Notes: generated by a model not told the origin, from the letters alone. A DNA stretch of 64,000 nt from Nocardia cyriacigeorgica (GCF_010858045.1 NZ_JAAGVC010000032.1:1-64000); one strand, 5' to 3'. Shown: positions 19,802 to 29,698, counted from the stretch's first letter. Program-made: numbers and translations.

Positions 19802-21312
19802 CGCACTGCCTCCGCGCTACCCCTGCGTCCATCCGGGCGAGCATCGCCGGTCAAATGCTCGGCGACGGCCCACAGGCCGACCGACTGCGACGCCTTGACC
19901 AGCACCACATCACCCGGCTCGACCGCGTCGTCGAGCAGCGCGATCGCCGCGCCGATATCGGGGACGAGGACCGATTCCTCGCCCCATGAGCCTTCCATCA
20001 CCGCACCCTGATGCATCGCCCGGGAGGGCCGGCCGGTGCCGACCACGACGAGCCGGTCCACATCCAGCCGCACCGCGAGACGTCCGATGGCGTCGTGTTC
20101 GATCACCGACTCCGCGCCGAGTTCGGCCATCTCACCGAGCACCGCCCAGCTGCGGCGCGGGGTATCACCGGCCTTGGACATGGTGACCAGCGCCTTGAGC
20201 GCGGCCCGCACCGAATCCGGGTTGGCGTTGTAGGAGTCGTTGACGACGGTGACACCCTCGGAGGTGGTGCGCACGTCCATCCGGCGGGCCGAGGCCGCAC
20301 GGGCTCCGGCCAGCGCCGCGACGATGGTGTCGAGGTCCGCGCCGCATTCGAGGGCCACGGCCACCGCCGACAACGCGTTGCCGACCTGATGTTCGCCGTG
20401 CACCGACAGCCGCACCTGCGCGCTCCCGGCCGGGGTGTGCACGGTGAACCGCGCCCTGGCCGCATCGTCGAGGACGACGTCGGTGGCCCGGATGTCGGCG
20501 CGTTCGGCCTGCCCCACCATGACCACCCTGGCCTCGGTGCGTGCGGTCATGGCCGCGACCTGTGAGTCGTCGGCATTGAGCACGGCGAGGCCGGTCGAGG
20601 GCAGTGCCTCGACCAGTTCGCCCTTGGCCTTGGCGATCGCCGCACGACTGCCGAACTCGCCGAGGTGGGCGGTGCCGACATTGAGCACGACGCCGATGTT
20701 CGGCGGGGCGATCTCGGTGAGCGCGGCGATATGGCCGACACCGCGCGCGGACAGCTCCAGCACCAGGAACCGGGTGGTCTCGTCGGCACGCAAGGCCGTC
20801 CACGGATGGCCGAGTTCGTTGTTGAACGAGCCGGGTGGGGCCACCACCGGGCCCAGCGGCGCCAGTACGGCGGCCAGCAGATCCTTGGTGGAGGTCTTGC
20901 CGGAGGAGCCGGTGACGCCGACGACGGTCAAACCGCCTGCGGCGACCAACCGTTCGACGCTGGCGCGCGCCAGCTTCGCCAGCGCCGACAGCACCGCCGC
21001 ACCGGAGCCGTCGGTATCGCCTGCCACCACCGCCGAATTCGCGGGCAACGTGCCGGGGCTGGGCGCGACCACGATCGCGGGTACACCCACCGGACGCGCG
21101 GCCAGCACGGCGACCGCACCGGCCTCGACCGCCGCGGCCGCGTAATCGTGGCCGTCGGCGCGCTCACCCGGGAGGGCGAGGAAAACATCTCCGGGACCGA
21201 TTCTGCGCGAGTCGAATTCGACCGAACCGGTCACCGTCACCTCCGGGTCCGCGACGTCGTGCAGCGTGCCGCCGACGACGTCCGCGATATCCCGCAGTGT
21301 CATCTCGATCAT
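19798..21312 (-). CDS. murF: UDP-MurNAc-tripeptide--D-alanyl-D-alanine ligase
   Basis: Adds D-Ala-D-Ala to complete the UDP-MurNAc pentapeptide. The 504 residues show the Mur ligase order: an N-terminal substrate domain with [19 protein letters not shown], the ATP loop [20 protein letters not shown] near residue 128, [20 protein letters not shown], then [17 protein letters not shown], which is characteristic of MurF. The C-terminal domain ends with [15 protein letters not shown]. It overlaps murE at its start and mraY at its end by four bases each. Confidence 0.97.
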   Translation of the reverse strand: MIEMTLRDIADVVGGTLHDVADPEVTVTGSVEFDSRRIGPGDVFLALPGERADGHDYAAAAVEAGAVAVLAARPVGVPAIVVAPSPGTLPANSAVVAGDTDGSGAAVLSALAKLARASVERLVAAGGLTVVGVTGSSGKTSTKDLLAAVLAPLGPVVAPPGSFNNELGHPWTALRADETTRFLVLELSARGVGHIAALTEIAPPNIGVVLNVGTAHLGEFGSRAAIAKAKGELVEALPSTGLAVLNADDSQVAAMTARTEARVVMVGQAERADIRATDVVLDDAARARFTVHTPAGSAQVRLSVHGEHQVGNALSAVAVALECGADLDTIVAALAGARAASARRMDVRTTSEGVTVVNDSYNANPDSVRAALKALVTMSKAGDTPRRSWAVLGEMAELGAESVIEHDAIGRLAVRLDVDRLVVVGTGRPSRAMHQGAVMEGSWGEESVLVPDIGAAIALLDDAVEPGDVVLVKASQSVGLWAVAEHLTGDARPDGRRGSAEAVR

Positions 21313-22895
21313 GAAACCGTCAAGTCCTCCGCGTCCGAACCCTGCGGACTTCGCTGCTGTATCGCGGCCGCGAGCACCTCGCGGTCGTCGAACGGGTGCT
21401 TCACCCCGTGGATCTCCTGCCCTGCCTCGTGTCCCTTGCCCGCGACCAGCACCACGTCACCGGCGCGGGCCCAGGCCACCGCCGTTTCGATGGCTGCGGC
21501 CCGGTCGCCGATCTCGCGGATCTCGCCGCGTTCGGATTCCGGCACACCGAGCGCGCCTGCGCGCAGGGCGGCCCGGATGGCCGCCGGATCCTCGGTGCGC
21601 GGATTGTCGTCGGTAATGATCAGTAGATCGGCGCCGCGCGCGCCGGCCGCGCCCATCAACGTCCGTTTGCCCGCATCGCGGTCGCCGCCCGCGCCGACCA
21701 CCACCGCGAGCCTGCCGCCCGCGCCCGCTTCGGCCAGATGCGCACGCAGCGTGGCGATCACCGATTCGACCGCCGCCGGTTTGTGCGCATAGTCGACCAG
21801 CGCGAGGAAGTCCTGGCCGCGCTCCACTCGCTGCATCCGCCCCGGCACGTCGACGGTGGCAAGGGCAGGCGCGGCGACCGAGGGCTCGACACCCGCTGCC
21901 GCGCACAGCGCGAGCGCGAGCAGCCCGTTGGCGACGTTGTAGCGGCCCGGAAGCCGCAGGCGCACATCGGTTTCGCCGTGCGGGCCGACCGCGGTGAATT
22001 CCTGTTCGCCGCCGTGGGTGCGCACCGTGCCCGCGACCTGCCAGTCGGCGGGGCCGGTGGTGGCGACGGTGATCGGTGCGTCCAGCCCGTCGGCCAGGCG
22101 CCTGCCCCATTCGTCGTCGACGCAGATCACCGAGGTGCGCGCGGCCACCGGCGACTGCGGCTCGAACAGCCTGCGCTTGGCGGCGAAGTAATCCTCGAAG
22201 TCGGCGTGGAAATCCAGGTGGTCCTGGGACAGGTTGGTGAACCCGCCCACCGCGAACCGCACACCGTCGACCCGGCCGAGGGCCAGCGCATGGCTGGACA
22301 CCTCCATCACCACCGCGTCCACGCCCTGTTCGACCATCAGCGCGAACATCGCGTGCAGCTGCGGCGCCTCGGGCGTGGTCAGCGCGCTCGGCACCCGGCG
22401 TCCGCCGATGCGGGTCTCGATGGTGCCGATCAGCGCGGTGGACAGTCCGGCGGCGGCCAGCCCGGCCTCCACCAGATAGGAGGTGGTGGTCTTCCCGGAG
22501 GTCCCGGTGATGCCGACGATGCGCAACCGATCGGAGGGATGGCCGTAGATCGCGGCCGACAGCTCGCCGAGCACCTCGCGCGGGCGTTCCCGCACCAGCA
22601 CCGGCACCCCGAGCTCACCGGCGAGCCCGGCGCCTTCGGCATCGGTGAACACTGCCACCGCGCCACGCTCGACGGCGGCGCGGGCGAACCGTGCGCCGTG
22701 CGCCTTGGAGCCGGGTAGCGCGGCGAACAGATCGCCGGGGAGCACCGCGTCCGAACGCTGTTCGATACCGGTGATCACCAGGCCGGACGGCAGGTCCGAG
22801 CGCAGCTCGGCGCCGGTCAGATCCAGCAGGTCGGGCAGCGTCGACGACGTCGGCTCGGCCGGTCGTAGCGCGTGCTGGCTGGACTGCGCGGGCAC
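21309..22895 (-). CDS. murE: UDP-MurNAc-dipeptide--2,6-diaminopimelate ligase
   Basis: Adds meso-diaminopimelate to the stem peptide. The GTG start at 22895 is chosen because GAGAGGAACCTT sits directly upstream; an ATG 33 bases earlier opens the same frame but has no such site. The product has 528 residues. Motifs are [19 protein letters not shown]-like [20 protein letters not shown] for [18 protein letters not shown] with the catalytic lysine region, [19 protein letters not shown], and [10 protein letters not shown] near residue 425. The DNPR motif is the known determinant for meso-DAP rather than lysine, consistent with an actinobacterial DAP wall. Confidence 0.97.
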   Translation of the reverse strand: MPAQSSQHALRPAEPTSSTLPDLLDLTGAELRSDLPSGLVITGIEQRSDAVLPGDLFAALPGSKAHGARFARAAVERGAVAVFTDAEGAGLAGELGVPVLVRERPREVLGELSAAIYGHPSDRLRIVGITGTSGKTTTSYLVEAGLAAAGLSTALIGTIETRIGGRRVPSALTTPEAPQLHAMFALMVEQGVDAVVMEVSSHALALGRVDGVRFAVGGFTNLSQDHLDFHADFEDYFAAKRRLFEPQSPVAARTSVICVDDEWGRRLADGLDAPITVATTGPADWQVAGTVRTHGGEQEFTAVGPHGETDVRLRLPGRYNVANGLLALALCAAAGVEPSVAAPALATVDVPGRMQRVERGQDFLALVDYAHKPAAVESVIATLRAHLAEAGAGGRLAVVVGAGGDRDAGKRTLMGAAGARGADLLIITDDNPRTEDPAAIRAALRAGALGVPESERGEIREIGDRAAAIETAVAWARAGDVVLVAGKGHEAGQEIHGVKHPFDDREVLAAAIQQRSPQGSDAEDLTVS

Positions 22896-23063
22896 AAGGT
22901 TCCTCTCTGCGATTTGTGGTGCGTACACCGACGACGAGTCAGGTTACCGACGCCTGCTTCGCGGCAGGCAACGCGGTTCACGGATTCGGGTCCGCCGCAC
23001 CCGCGCCAGCCCACCGCGACACCGGTCGCGGCAGGTCCAGCGATGGCGGGCAGTGGCATGAAC

Positions 23064-24941
23064 TCACGAGGCCTGCAGCACGAAACGCCTGGCAGGCTCG
23101 GTGGAGGGCGGGATGCGGTCGCGCTGCAACGCCCAGGACGCGATGTTGTGGAACAGCGGGGCCGCCGACTGTCCGCCGCTGCCGTCGGCGCTGCGGACCG
23201 GGGCGTCGAGCATCATGCCGATGACGTAGCGGGGGTCCTCGGCCGGGGCCATCCCGGCGAAGGTGATCCAATACGACGAGCTCGAATAGCAGCCGCAGGC
23301 CGGGTCGACCTTCTGCGCGGTGCCCGTCTTGCCCGCGATCCGATAGCCCTCGACCGCGGCGGGCACGCCGGTGCCCATCTGCACGCCCATCGGATCGCGC
23401 TGCACGACCGCCTGGAACATGGTGCGCAGGGTCTGCGCGGTCTGTGGGCTGACCACCCGCACGCCCTCGGGGGTGGGTTCCTCGGTGCGGGTGCCGTCGG
23501 GGGCGATCTTGGCACGGACGATGCGTGGCGGGATCCGCAGGCCGTCGTTGGCGATGGCCTGGTACATGCCGGTCATCTGCAGCGTCGTCATCGAAAGGCC
23601 CTGGCCGATCGGCAGGTTCGCGAAGGTGCCGCCGGACCACTGGTCGCGCGCGGGCAGCAGACCCGGGCTCTCACCGGGCAGGCCGACGCCGGTGCGCTGG
23701 CCGAGGCCGAACCGGGTGAGCATGTCGGCGAAGCGGTCCTCACCCACGCGCTGGGCGAGCATCAGCGTGCCGACGTTGGACGACTTCCCGAAGATCCCGG
23801 TGGTGGTGTAGGGCGCGACGCCGTGTTCCCAGGCATCGCCGACGGTGACGCCTGCCATATGGATCTGGCCGGGCACCTGATGGACCTCGTCCGGGTTGGT
23901 GAGTCCGTATTCGATGGCGGCCGCGGCGGTGACGATCTTGTTCACCGAGCCGGGCTCGAAGGCATGGGTCACCGACGGGTTGTCCAGCGCTTCCGGTTTC
24001 CAATGTTCCGGCCCGAGTGACGGATTGAAGGTGTTGTCGTTGGCCATCGCCAGCACCTGGCCGGTCTTGGCGTCCAGCACCACCGCCGACGCCGATTGCG
24101 CGCCGGAGAGGTCCTTGGCCTGCTGCACCTGCTGCTGGACGTAGTACTGCAGGTCCGAATCGAGGGTGAGTTCGACGCCGTAGCCGTTGACCGCGGGCAC
24201 CCGGTCGCGCCAGCTGCCCGGGATCACCGCGCCGTCGGCGCCGCGGTCGTAGGTGTGCGAGCCGTCGGTGCCCGCGAGCACCGAATCCATCGACGATTCC
24301 AGCCCGATCTGGCCGTGGCCGTCCCAGCCGGTGGCACCGATGATATTGGCGGCCAGCGATCCGCCCGGGTACTCGCGCGGATTCTGCGAGTCGGCGCCGA
24401 CCTCCTTGAACTCGACGACGATCTCGGCGGCGACGCGCGGATCGACATTGCGGGCCAGATACACGAACTGCTCGTCGCTGTTGAGCAGTTCCAGCAGCTT
24501 CTTCTCGCTGGGCCCCTTGTCGCCGAGTTTCTCGTGAATGGTGGCGGCGATATCGCGCAGCCGCTGCTCGGGATCGGGCGCGGAATCGTCCTTGGCCTTG
24601 GCCTCGGCCAGATCCTTGCGCACCTTCACGGGCTGGAAGTGCAGTTCCTTGGCGGTGACGGTGAACGCGAGCGCCTTGCCGTTACGGTCGGTGATGGGCC
24701 CGCGCATGGCCTCGTCCACCCAGTGCGCGGTGCGCTGGCTGGCCGCCTGCGCGGACAGTCCCGGCGCCGAAATGCTCTGCACCCACAGCAATTGGATCGC
24801 GACGACGGCGAGCGCGCCGAACATCGCGATCCGCCCAACCCCCAACCGCATCCGCACCGGCCGGTCCAGCTGCGGCGCCGCAGGCCTGCGTCTGTTCACC
24901 GGCCCGCGACGGGAACGCTTCGCGGGTCCGGGCCGCCTCAT
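23064..24941 (-). CDS. ftsI: Septal transpeptidase FtsI (PBP3/PbpB)
   Basis: Class B penicillin-binding protein that cross-links septal peptidoglycan with FtsW. The 625 residues start with a basic cytoplasmic tail (1-36) and one membrane segment (about 37-55). The dimerisation domain begins near RGPITDRNGKALAFTVTAKE (about 80-99). The transpeptidase motifs are SVNK with the nucleophile Ser332, SSN at 387-389, and KTGT starting at Lys538. CGC within DPACGCYSS is an unusual cysteine pair after the KTG motif. The gene overlaps the upstream FtsL-like gene by four bases and is separated from murE by 168 bp without a gene. Confidence 0.97.
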   Translation of the reverse strand: MRRPGPAKRSRRGPVNRRRPAAPQLDRPVRMRLGVGRIAMFGALAVVAIQLLWVQSISAPGLSAQAASQRTAHWVDEAMRGPITDRNGKALAFTVTAKELHFQPVKVRKDLAEAKAKDDSAPDPEQRLRDIAATIHEKLGDKGPSEKKLLELLNSDEQFVYLARNVDPRVAAEIVVEFKEVGADSQNPREYPGGSLAANIIGATGWDGHGQIGLESSMDSVLAGTDGSHTYDRGADGAVIPGSWRDRVPAVNGYGVELTLDSDLQYYVQQQVQQAKDLSGAQSASAVVLDAKTGQVLAMANDNTFNPSLGPEHWKPEALDNPSVTHAFEPGSVNKIVTAAAAIEYGLTNPDEVHQVPGQIHMAGVTVGDAWEHGVAPYTTTGIFGKSSNVGTLMLAQRVGEDRFADMLTRFGLGQRTGVGLPGESPGLLPARDQWSGGTFANLPIGQGLSMTTLQMTGMYQAIANDGLRIPPRIVRAKIAPDGTRTEEPTPEGVRVVSPQTAQTLRTMFQAVVQRDPMGVQMGTGVPAAVEGYRIAGKTGTAQKVDPACGCYSSSSYWITFAGMAPAEDPRYVIGMMLDAPVRSADGSGGQSAAPLFHNIASWALQRDRIPPSTEPARRFVLQAS

Positions 24942-26260
24942 CGTGCGGCCTCGCCAGCGGTCGGCCGCACGGCGGGCGCGACGCCGGGTTGCCCCGGCGC
25001 GTTCTCGATGAGAGCCGGTGCGGCGGGGGCTGATTCGGCAGCCATGCCCTGCCCTTCGACGGGACCTGGATTCGACGGCGGAGCGGGGACGTTCGGCGCC
25101 GGGACCGGCACCTCGGCAGTGTCTTGCCGCTGATCCGCGGCAGGCCCGGCGACCGGGCCGGCGGCCGGGGCCGAAGCCGCGGACTGATCCGGCATCTGGG
25201 CGGGGGCCGGAGCCGCAGGCGCCGACGCGGTGGCCGCCGCCGGTGACTGCGCGATCGGCGCCGCGGCAGGTGCCGGTGTCGGTGCCGCGGCCGGTGCTCC
25301 TGCTGGGGCCGGAACCGTGGCAGGGTCCGGTGCGGCAGCGGGCGCTCCGTCTGCCGGGGCCGGTGCAGCGTCGGCCGGCGGGACCGGGGCGGCGGCCGGG
25401 ACCGGTGCCGGGCCCGCGGCCGGGTCGACCGGAGCGGGTGCCGGGCCCGCGGCCGGATCCGCCGGAGCGGGTGGGGCACCTGCGGGAATGGGCGCTGGTG
25501 CGGGAGCACCGGCCGGAGCGGGCGCCGACGCCCCGGCCTGGCCCGGAGCTGCGCCTTCCGGTGCCGGAGCGCCGGCGGGCGCGGGGCTCGGCGCCGCAGG
25601 GCTCGGCGCGGCAGGCGTCAACCCGGCTCCCACCGGCGGGGCGGCGTTGATCTGGGCGCCGTCGGGACGCGCGGCCGGAGCGCGGGGCGTCGAGGTGACC
25701 GGGACAACTCGTTCGCCGTGGCTCTGCGGCGCCCCCGGGCGGTCCGCGGCGCGGGTGGGCGGCGGGTTCAGCGGCGGCACCGGTGCGCCCTCGGCGGGCT
25801 TCGGGTCACCGATGACGATGATGCTGCCATCGGGCCCGACCACCAGGCGCGCCGGGTCCTTGGCCGGGATCATGCCGAGTTCCCTGGCCCGCGCGGCGAG
25901 TTCGGGCGCCGAATCGGCGGCCTCCACTTCCCGTTGCAGTGCGGCCCGCTCGTCGGCGAGGGTCTGGTTCAGCTTCCTGGCATCGCTGAGCAGGTAGCTA
26001 TCCTCCGCGGCACGGGTGGTGAGCAGCAGGGTCAGCGCGAGCCCGCAGCCGAGCAGGGCGAGAATCGCCGCGACGAACGGGATGCGGGTGGCCATGACCG
26101 AACCGCGCGGCAGCACCGCATCGAAGGCACCTGCCCCTTCGGCGCGCAGCTTGCGGCGGGCGTAGGCGCGTTGCGCCGCACCCGATTTCACCCGCTCGGC
26201 GGCCTGCACTCGGCGGGCGATCCGCCTGGGCTCGGCGACGGTCGGTGTCCGTACGCTCAC
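24938..26260 (-). CDS. FtsL-like divisome protein with a very long Pro/Ala-rich tail
   Basis: Bitopic protein occupying the ftsL position between rsmH and ftsI. The GTG at 26260 is preceded by AAAGGAGG eight bases away, an excellent ribosome-binding site. An ATG at 26395 overlapping the rsmH stop (ATGA) would add 45 residues and cannot be ruled out. From 26260 the 440-residue product has a basic cytoplasmic segment, a membrane helix near residues 57-80 (PFVAAILALLGCGLALTLLL), then a short coiled coil (DARKLNQTLADERAALQREV) and ELGMIPAKDPARLVV, as in FtsL/FtsB. About 270 residues of Pro-Ala-Gly repeats follow. The M. tuberculosis counterpart Rv2164c is also proline-rich. Confidence 0.85.
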   Translation of the reverse strand: MSVRTPTVAEPRRIARRVQAAERVKSGAAQRAYARRKLRAEGAGAFDAVLPRGSVMATRIPFVAAILALLGCGLALTLLLTTRAAEDSYLLSDARKLNQTLADERAALQREVEAADSAPELAARARELGMIPAKDPARLVVGPDGSIIVIGDPKPAEGAPVPPLNPPPTRAADRPGAPQSHGERVVPVTSTPRAPAARPDGAQINAAPPVGAGLTPAAPSPAAPSPAPAGAPAPEGAAPGQAGASAPAPAGAPAPAPIPAGAPPAPADPAAGPAPAPVDPAAGPAPVPAAAPVPPADAAPAPADGAPAAAPDPATVPAPAGAPAAAPTPAPAAAPIAQSPAAATASAPAAPAPAQMPDQSAASAPAAGPVAGPAADQRQDTAEVPVPAPNVPAPPSNPGPVEGQGMAAESAPAAPALIENAPGQPGVAPAVRPTAGEAAR

Positions 26261-26391
26261 GCTGTGCCCTCCTTTGGCCTGACCGGGCCGCTCTGCTCGC
26301 TCAGCCGAGCTGCCCGCGGGCACCGACCCGCTCGTGCGGACCGCCCCCCGTCTCCCCGTGGAAGGCTGCCCGAGCGTCGTCGTCGCCCTGC

Positions 26392-27366
26392 TCATGCACC
26401 CTCCTGAATCCGTTCTGCCGCGCGCATCCGTACCGGGGCGGCGCGCGGGTTCTCCTCGATCTCTGCTTCGGTGGCCTGCTCCGCGCCGCGGGTGAGCAAC
26501 CGGAATTCCGGCCCCATGCCGGGCAGTTCCATCGGCAGGCCGACCGGCGTGCGCGAGGCCGCACGCTGGGCCAGTTCATGTTTGACGACGCGGTCCTCGA
26601 GTGACTGATACGACATGACCACGATCCGCCCGCCCACTCGCAGTGCGTTCAGCGCCGCGGGCAGTGCGGCGCGCAGCGATTCCAGCTCACCGTTGACCTC
26701 GATCCGCAGCGCCTGGAAGGTGCGTTTGGCCGGATGCCCGCCGGTGCGCCTGGTGGCGGCGGGGATCGCGTCGTAGAGCAGTTCCACCAGCTGCGCGCTG
26801 GTGGTGAACGGCCGCTGCTGCCTGCGTCGCACGATCTCGCTCGCGATGCGGCCCGCGAAACGTTCCTCGCCATAGGTTTTCAGGATCCGGGCCAGCTCGC
26901 CGTGGCTGTAGGTGTTGAGCACGTCGGCGGCGGTGGGGCCGGTGGTCGGATCCATCCGCATGTCCAGCGGGGCGTCCACCGAGTAGGCGAAGCCGCGGTC
27001 GGTCTCGTCCAGCTGCATGGACGAGACACCGAGGTCCATCAGGATGGCGCTGATCGAACCGGTGGCCGACAGCCCGGCCTCGGCGAGGGCATCGGGGATT
27101 CCGTCATAACGGGTGTGTACCAGGGTGATTCGGTCCTGGTATGGCCGCAGTCGCTCGCCCGCGAGCGCGAGGGCATCGGTGTCGCGGTCGAGCCCGACCA
27201 GCCGGATCCGCGGGTAGCTGCGCAGGAAATGTTCTGCGTGCCCGCCCAATCCGAGGGTGGCATCGAGGTAGACGGCGCCGGGTTCGCCGAGCGCGGGCCC
27301 GAGCAATTCGTCGGCGCGCTGGAGCAGGACCGGGACATGGCGCGGGCCGTGCTGTTCACGGTTCAC
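26392..27366 (-). CDS. rsmH: 16S rRNA (cytosine-1402-N4)-methyltransferase RsmH
   Basis: SAM-dependent methyltransferase (MraW) acting on the ribosomal P site. The GTG at 27366 is chosen because GGGAGG precedes it by about five bases and because [13 protein letters not shown], the family N-terminus, follows soon after. The frame extends 77 codons further upstream without homology. The product has 324 residues. [16 protein letters not shown] forms the SAM-binding motif I, and [20 protein letters not shown] and SPLDMRMD-type [15 protein letters not shown] follow. [16 protein letters not shown] and [11 protein letters not shown] are the conserved C-terminal blocks. Second gene of the dcw transcript after mraZ. 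Confidence 0.96.
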   Translation of the reverse strand: MNREQHGPRHVPVLLQRADELLGPALGEPGAVYLDATLGLGGHAEHFLRSYPRIRLVGLDRDTDALALAGERLRPYQDRITLVHTRYDGIPDALAEAGLSATGSISAILMDLGVSSMQLDETDRGFAYSVDAPLDMRMDPTTGPTAADVLNTYSHGELARILKTYGEERFAGRIASEIVRRRQQRPFTTSAQLVELLYDAIPAATRRTGGHPAKRTFQALRIEVNGELESLRAALPAALNALRVGGRIVVMSYQSLEDRVVKHELAQRAASRTPVGLPMELPGMGPEFRLLTRGAEQATEAEIEENPRAAPVRMRAAERIQEGA

Positions 27367-27628
27367 CTCGACCTCCCGGATCTTGCCTCGCTTCGTCACG
27401 CACCGATATCGGGTCGCCTTGTTCCGCAGTGTTTTCGGCGAACACCGCGGGTAGATGGGTCGTGCTGTCGTGAGTGATTGCTCTGGATTGCGGAGCAGCG
27501 AATGCTGCGGGATTCGGACCGGATGTCGGTGACGAATGCCCCGTGGTCTCTGACCGAAGCGGCACCTGGCGTCGGGGAAGTACGTCAGGGTCCGCATCCG
27601 GGCAGAGGCCGCGTGGCACTCGTACGGG

Positions 27629-28060
27629 CTAGAAGATCCCGCCCAGCGACTCGTCTCTGGCTTGTGCGTAGTCCTCCTCGTGTTCGGCGAGGTAGGACTC
27701 CCACGCCTGCTTGTCCCATATTTCGAGGAAGTCGACCGAACCGATCACCACGCAATCCCGTGACAGGTTGGCGTAGCGACGATGATCCGCCGACAGCACG
27801 ATCCGGCCCTGAGCGTCCGGACGCTGTTCGTCCGTGCCTGCCGCGAGAGCCCGGACGAACGCCCGTGCCTGCGGGTTGCTCCGAGACGCCGCCGCGGCTC
27901 GCCGCGCGAGCGCGGTGAACTCCTCTTTGGGGTACACGGCAAGGCTGTGGTCCTGCCCCTTCGTGACCATCAACCCTCCCGCCAGATCGTCTCGAAACTT
28001 CGCAGGCAACGTGAGTCGCCCTTTGTCGTCCAATCGAGGTGTGTAGGTACCGAGAAACAA
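27629..28060 (-). CDS. mraZ: Transcriptional regulator MraZ
   Basis: First gene of the dcw cluster; a ring-forming SpoVT/AbrB-like DNA-binding protein that represses its own operon through repeated GTGGG-type boxes. The 143-residue product starts [20 protein letters not shown] after a TTG start codon at 28060, supported by GGGAGG upstream and by exact fit to the family N-terminus. The second half repeats the fold as [20 protein letters not shown], giving the two DPxGR-like half-domains (LDDKGR and PDAQGR). A 262-bp gap without a gene separates it from rsmH. Its boxes are visible in its own promoter. Confidence 0.97.
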   Translation of the reverse strand: MFLGTYTPRLDDKGRLTLPAKFRDDLAGGLMVTKGQDHSLAVYPKEEFTALARRAAAASRSNPQARAFVRALAAGTDEQRPDAQGRIVLSADHRRYANLSRDCVVIGSVDFLEIWDKQAWESYLAEHEEDYAQARDESLGGIF

Positions 28061-28150
28061 CTCGACACCTCCCTACCGGACCACCTCGATCACGCATGGC
28101 CGGAACTCGCTCCGGCCGAGCGCCTTACGGCCTCTCCTGTAGTGCGCGCT

Positions 28151-28180
28151 CCACATTACCCCACTTTCCCCCACTTTCAA
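28151..28180 (-). promoter_or_regulatory. mraZ promoter with three MraZ boxes
   Basis: On the minus strand TTGAAA (28180-28175) and TAATGT (28158-28153) are separated by 16 bases, a good housekeeping promoter. Three GTGG elements lie at 28174-28171, 28164-28161 and 28154-28151, exactly 10 bp apart and thus on one face of the helix. Two fall in the spacer and the third touches the -10. This matches the direct-repeat operator known for MraZ and predicts steric repression. The expected start of transcription is about 28146, roughly 85 bases before the mraZ TTG. Confidence 0.88.
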
Positions 28181-28463
28181 TCGAAACACGGGGTGATCTG
28201 GCTCCCCGCTTCGGCGATTCCGCAGGTCATCCCAGCTATCACTGTGTGGAAGAACTTTTCCGGCGCTTCACCTCCCCGCGCGCGTCCACATCGACCCACC
28301 CCGACAACAACCAGCAAACTCCCTGGTGTGCCCTCGGATCGAGGAGCGGTGGGGGAAGGTGGGGCGCGATCGTGGGGCGATGTGGGGCTCAGCGGGCCGA
28401 GCCGGCCCGTGCCGACCGGTCGGCTCGACACGCCGTGGACGCCGAGGGGTGTGGACAGACAGA

Positions 28464-28509
28464 CGAACGGCGGTGCGGCACCGGGAATCCGGTACCGCAC
28501 CGCCGTTCG
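28464..28509. terminator. Strong hairpin after the DUF3040 gene
   Basis: Arms 28464-28484 and 28489-28509 form a 21-bp stem with one mismatch and a GAAT loop. It lies 25 bases past the DUF3040 stop (minus strand) and upstream of the mraZ promoter, so it most likely ends the DUF3040 transcript. No U-tract follows, as usual in high-GC actinobacteria. Confidence 0.75.
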
Positions 28510-28533
28510 GAGTAGAGCTCGGGCGAGCGGAGG

Positions 28534-28959
28534 TTACTCCTGCTCGAACCTTCTGCGGAAGCGATCTTCCATGCGCTCGGAGAAGCCGCCGGACCGGCGC
28601 TGACGTCCGCGTCCACCGGAGCCGGGGCCGGACGGACCACTCGACGGCGCGTCGCCACCGCGATCGCCGCCGCCGGCCTTCTTGGAGCCACCGAGCAGCA
28701 GCAGCACTCCGGCACCGAACATGACGATGAATCCGATCAGGCTGATGATCGGGAAGCCGCCCGGCTTCACCGGTGCGGCGATACCTGCGACGAGTAGAAA
28801 CAGGCCGAGGACGAACAAGGCGGCGGCCTGAAGTCTGCGTCTACTCGAGGTCGTACGAAGGCGTCCGCCGCGGACGGACGAGGCGAACTTCGGATCCTCA
28901 GCATAGAGCGCGCTCTCGATCTGTTCGAGCATGCGCTGCTCGTGCTCGGAGAGTGGCAC
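28534..28959 (-). CDS. DUF3040 family membrane protein
   Basis: A 141-residue actinobacterial DUF3040 protein. The family N-terminus PLSEHEQRMLEQIESALYAE is intact, followed by DPKFASSVRG. Two hydrophobic segments span about 43-62 and 70-90. The tail is glycine-, serine- and arginine-rich and ends in a charged RRRFEQE. GGGGAGGTACC precedes the GTG start. The family has no established function. M. tuberculosis Rv2169c lies at the same place just beyond mraZ, so the position is conserved and a cell-envelope role is plausible. The 5' leader contains two mutually exclusive hairpins (28988-29036). Confidence 0.9.
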   Translation of the reverse strand: MPLSEHEQRMLEQIESALYAEDPKFASSVRGGRLRTTSSRRRLQAAALFVLGLFLLVAGIAAPVKPGGFPIISLIGFIVMFGAGVLLLLGGSKKAGGGDRGGDAPSSGPSGPGSGGRGRQRRSGGFSERMEDRFRRRFEQE

Positions 28960-28987
28960 GGTACCTCCCCCGGCACTAGGACGTGGC

Positions 28988-29036
28988 TGTCGCCTCCGGG
29001 TAGGCGACAGATAGCCGACCTTGGCGGCTATCTGTC
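28988..29036 (-). promoter_or_regulatory. Mutually exclusive hairpins between the HEPN and DUF3040 genes
   Basis: Stem A pairs 29006-29016 with 29026-29036 (GACAGATAGCC with GGCTATCTGTC, 11 perfect pairs). Stem B pairs 28988-28995 with 29002-29009 (TGTCGCCT with AGGCGACA, 8 perfect pairs). Four bases (29006-29009) are shared, so only one stem can form fully. This could be a terminator of the HEPN gene, or an attenuator-like switch in the DUF3040 leader, whose start is about 30 bases further on. Confidence 0.5.
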
Positions 29037-29070
29037 TCCAATGATACGAGTTCGATCAGGGCCGTACCAC

Positions 29071-29526
29071 CTACTCGCCGATAACTCGCGGACCGATCCC
29101 GAAGTCGGGCTCCGCCGGGCCGCGCAAACGGGCGGCGGGCGCGATCAAATCCTCCACGTCGTGCAGGAACGCGCCGACCCGCGAGTAGAACTCGTCGGCC
29201 TGGGTGTGTCCGATCTCGCGCGGCAGGCCCGCCTCCAGCGCGGCCCGCGTCTCGGAATGGGCACTGAAGTAGTCGGCCCACATCACGAATTCCGGGGCCG
29301 CGCGTTGCAGCATCACCCAGGCATTGCGCGATCGCGCTCGCGGCGCGGCATCGGCGCCGGTGGCCGCGAGCACGGCGCCCGCACCGCGCAGGGCGGCCAG
29401 ATAGGCGGTGCGGAAACGTTCGCGTGGATCGTGCTCCCCCGCCGCTTCCATCAACAGCCCGTCGGCGCGGCGCAGCAGCATGCCCGCGCGCCCGGGCCGG
29501 CCCGGATGAACGTTTCGACCAGACAT
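29071..29526 (-). CDS. SAV_6107 family HEPN domain protein
   Basis: A 151-residue, mostly helical protein resembling the SAV_6107-type HEPN family of actinobacteria, which lies near DUF3040 and dcw genes. The ATG at 29526 is chosen because GGAGGG lies eight bases upstream; the frame is open a further 62 codons into the divergent promoter region without homology. Helical segments include AGMLLRRADGLLMEAAG and RFRTAYLAALRGAGAVLAAT, and the central RNAWVMLQRAAPEFVMWADY is the conserved-looking block. No clear RX4-6H ribonuclease motif is visible, so RNase activity should not be assumed. Function unknown. Confidence 0.75.
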   Translation of the reverse strand: MSGRNVHPGRPGRAGMLLRRADGLLMEAAGEHDPRERFRTAYLAALRGAGAVLAATGADAAPRARSRNAWVMLQRAAPEFVMWADYFSAHSETRAALEAGLPREIGHTQADEFYSRVGAFLHDVEDLIAPAARLRGPAEPDFGIGPRVIGE

Positions 29527-29611
29527 CAGCCGTCCCTCCACCAGTCGCACACCCCGGCCCGAGACCGATGGCCGACCGGACGGTCGGCACCGCACGAACC
29601 GAACAGGTATT

Positions 29612-29640
29612 CGAACGTTTGAATTGAGCTTGAATATAGA
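29612..29640 (+). promoter_or_regulatory. Candidate promoter of the GNAT-crtO-cruF unit
   Basis: CGAACG (29612-29617) and TATAGA (29635-29640) are 17 bases apart on the plus strand in the gap between the divergent HEPN and GNAT genes. Transcription from about 29647 would fit an ATG start at 29699. The -35 is weak, so the call rests mainly on the -10 and location. Confidence 0.35.
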
Positions 29641-29698
29641 GACGACCACCGACACGTTTCCCGCTCGCATTTTCGAGCGTCCCCACGACACGAGAGCC

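Noticed and set aside
28177-28500. A 107-codon minus-strand frame upstream of mraZ
   Set aside because: It ends within the mraZ promoter region and begins inside the DUF3040 terminator hairpin. Proline-rich without homology.
28464-28509. Long inverted repeat as a mobile-element end or attachment site
   Set aside because: A single hairpin directly after a stop codon, with no transposase, target duplication or second copy in view, is better explained as a terminator.
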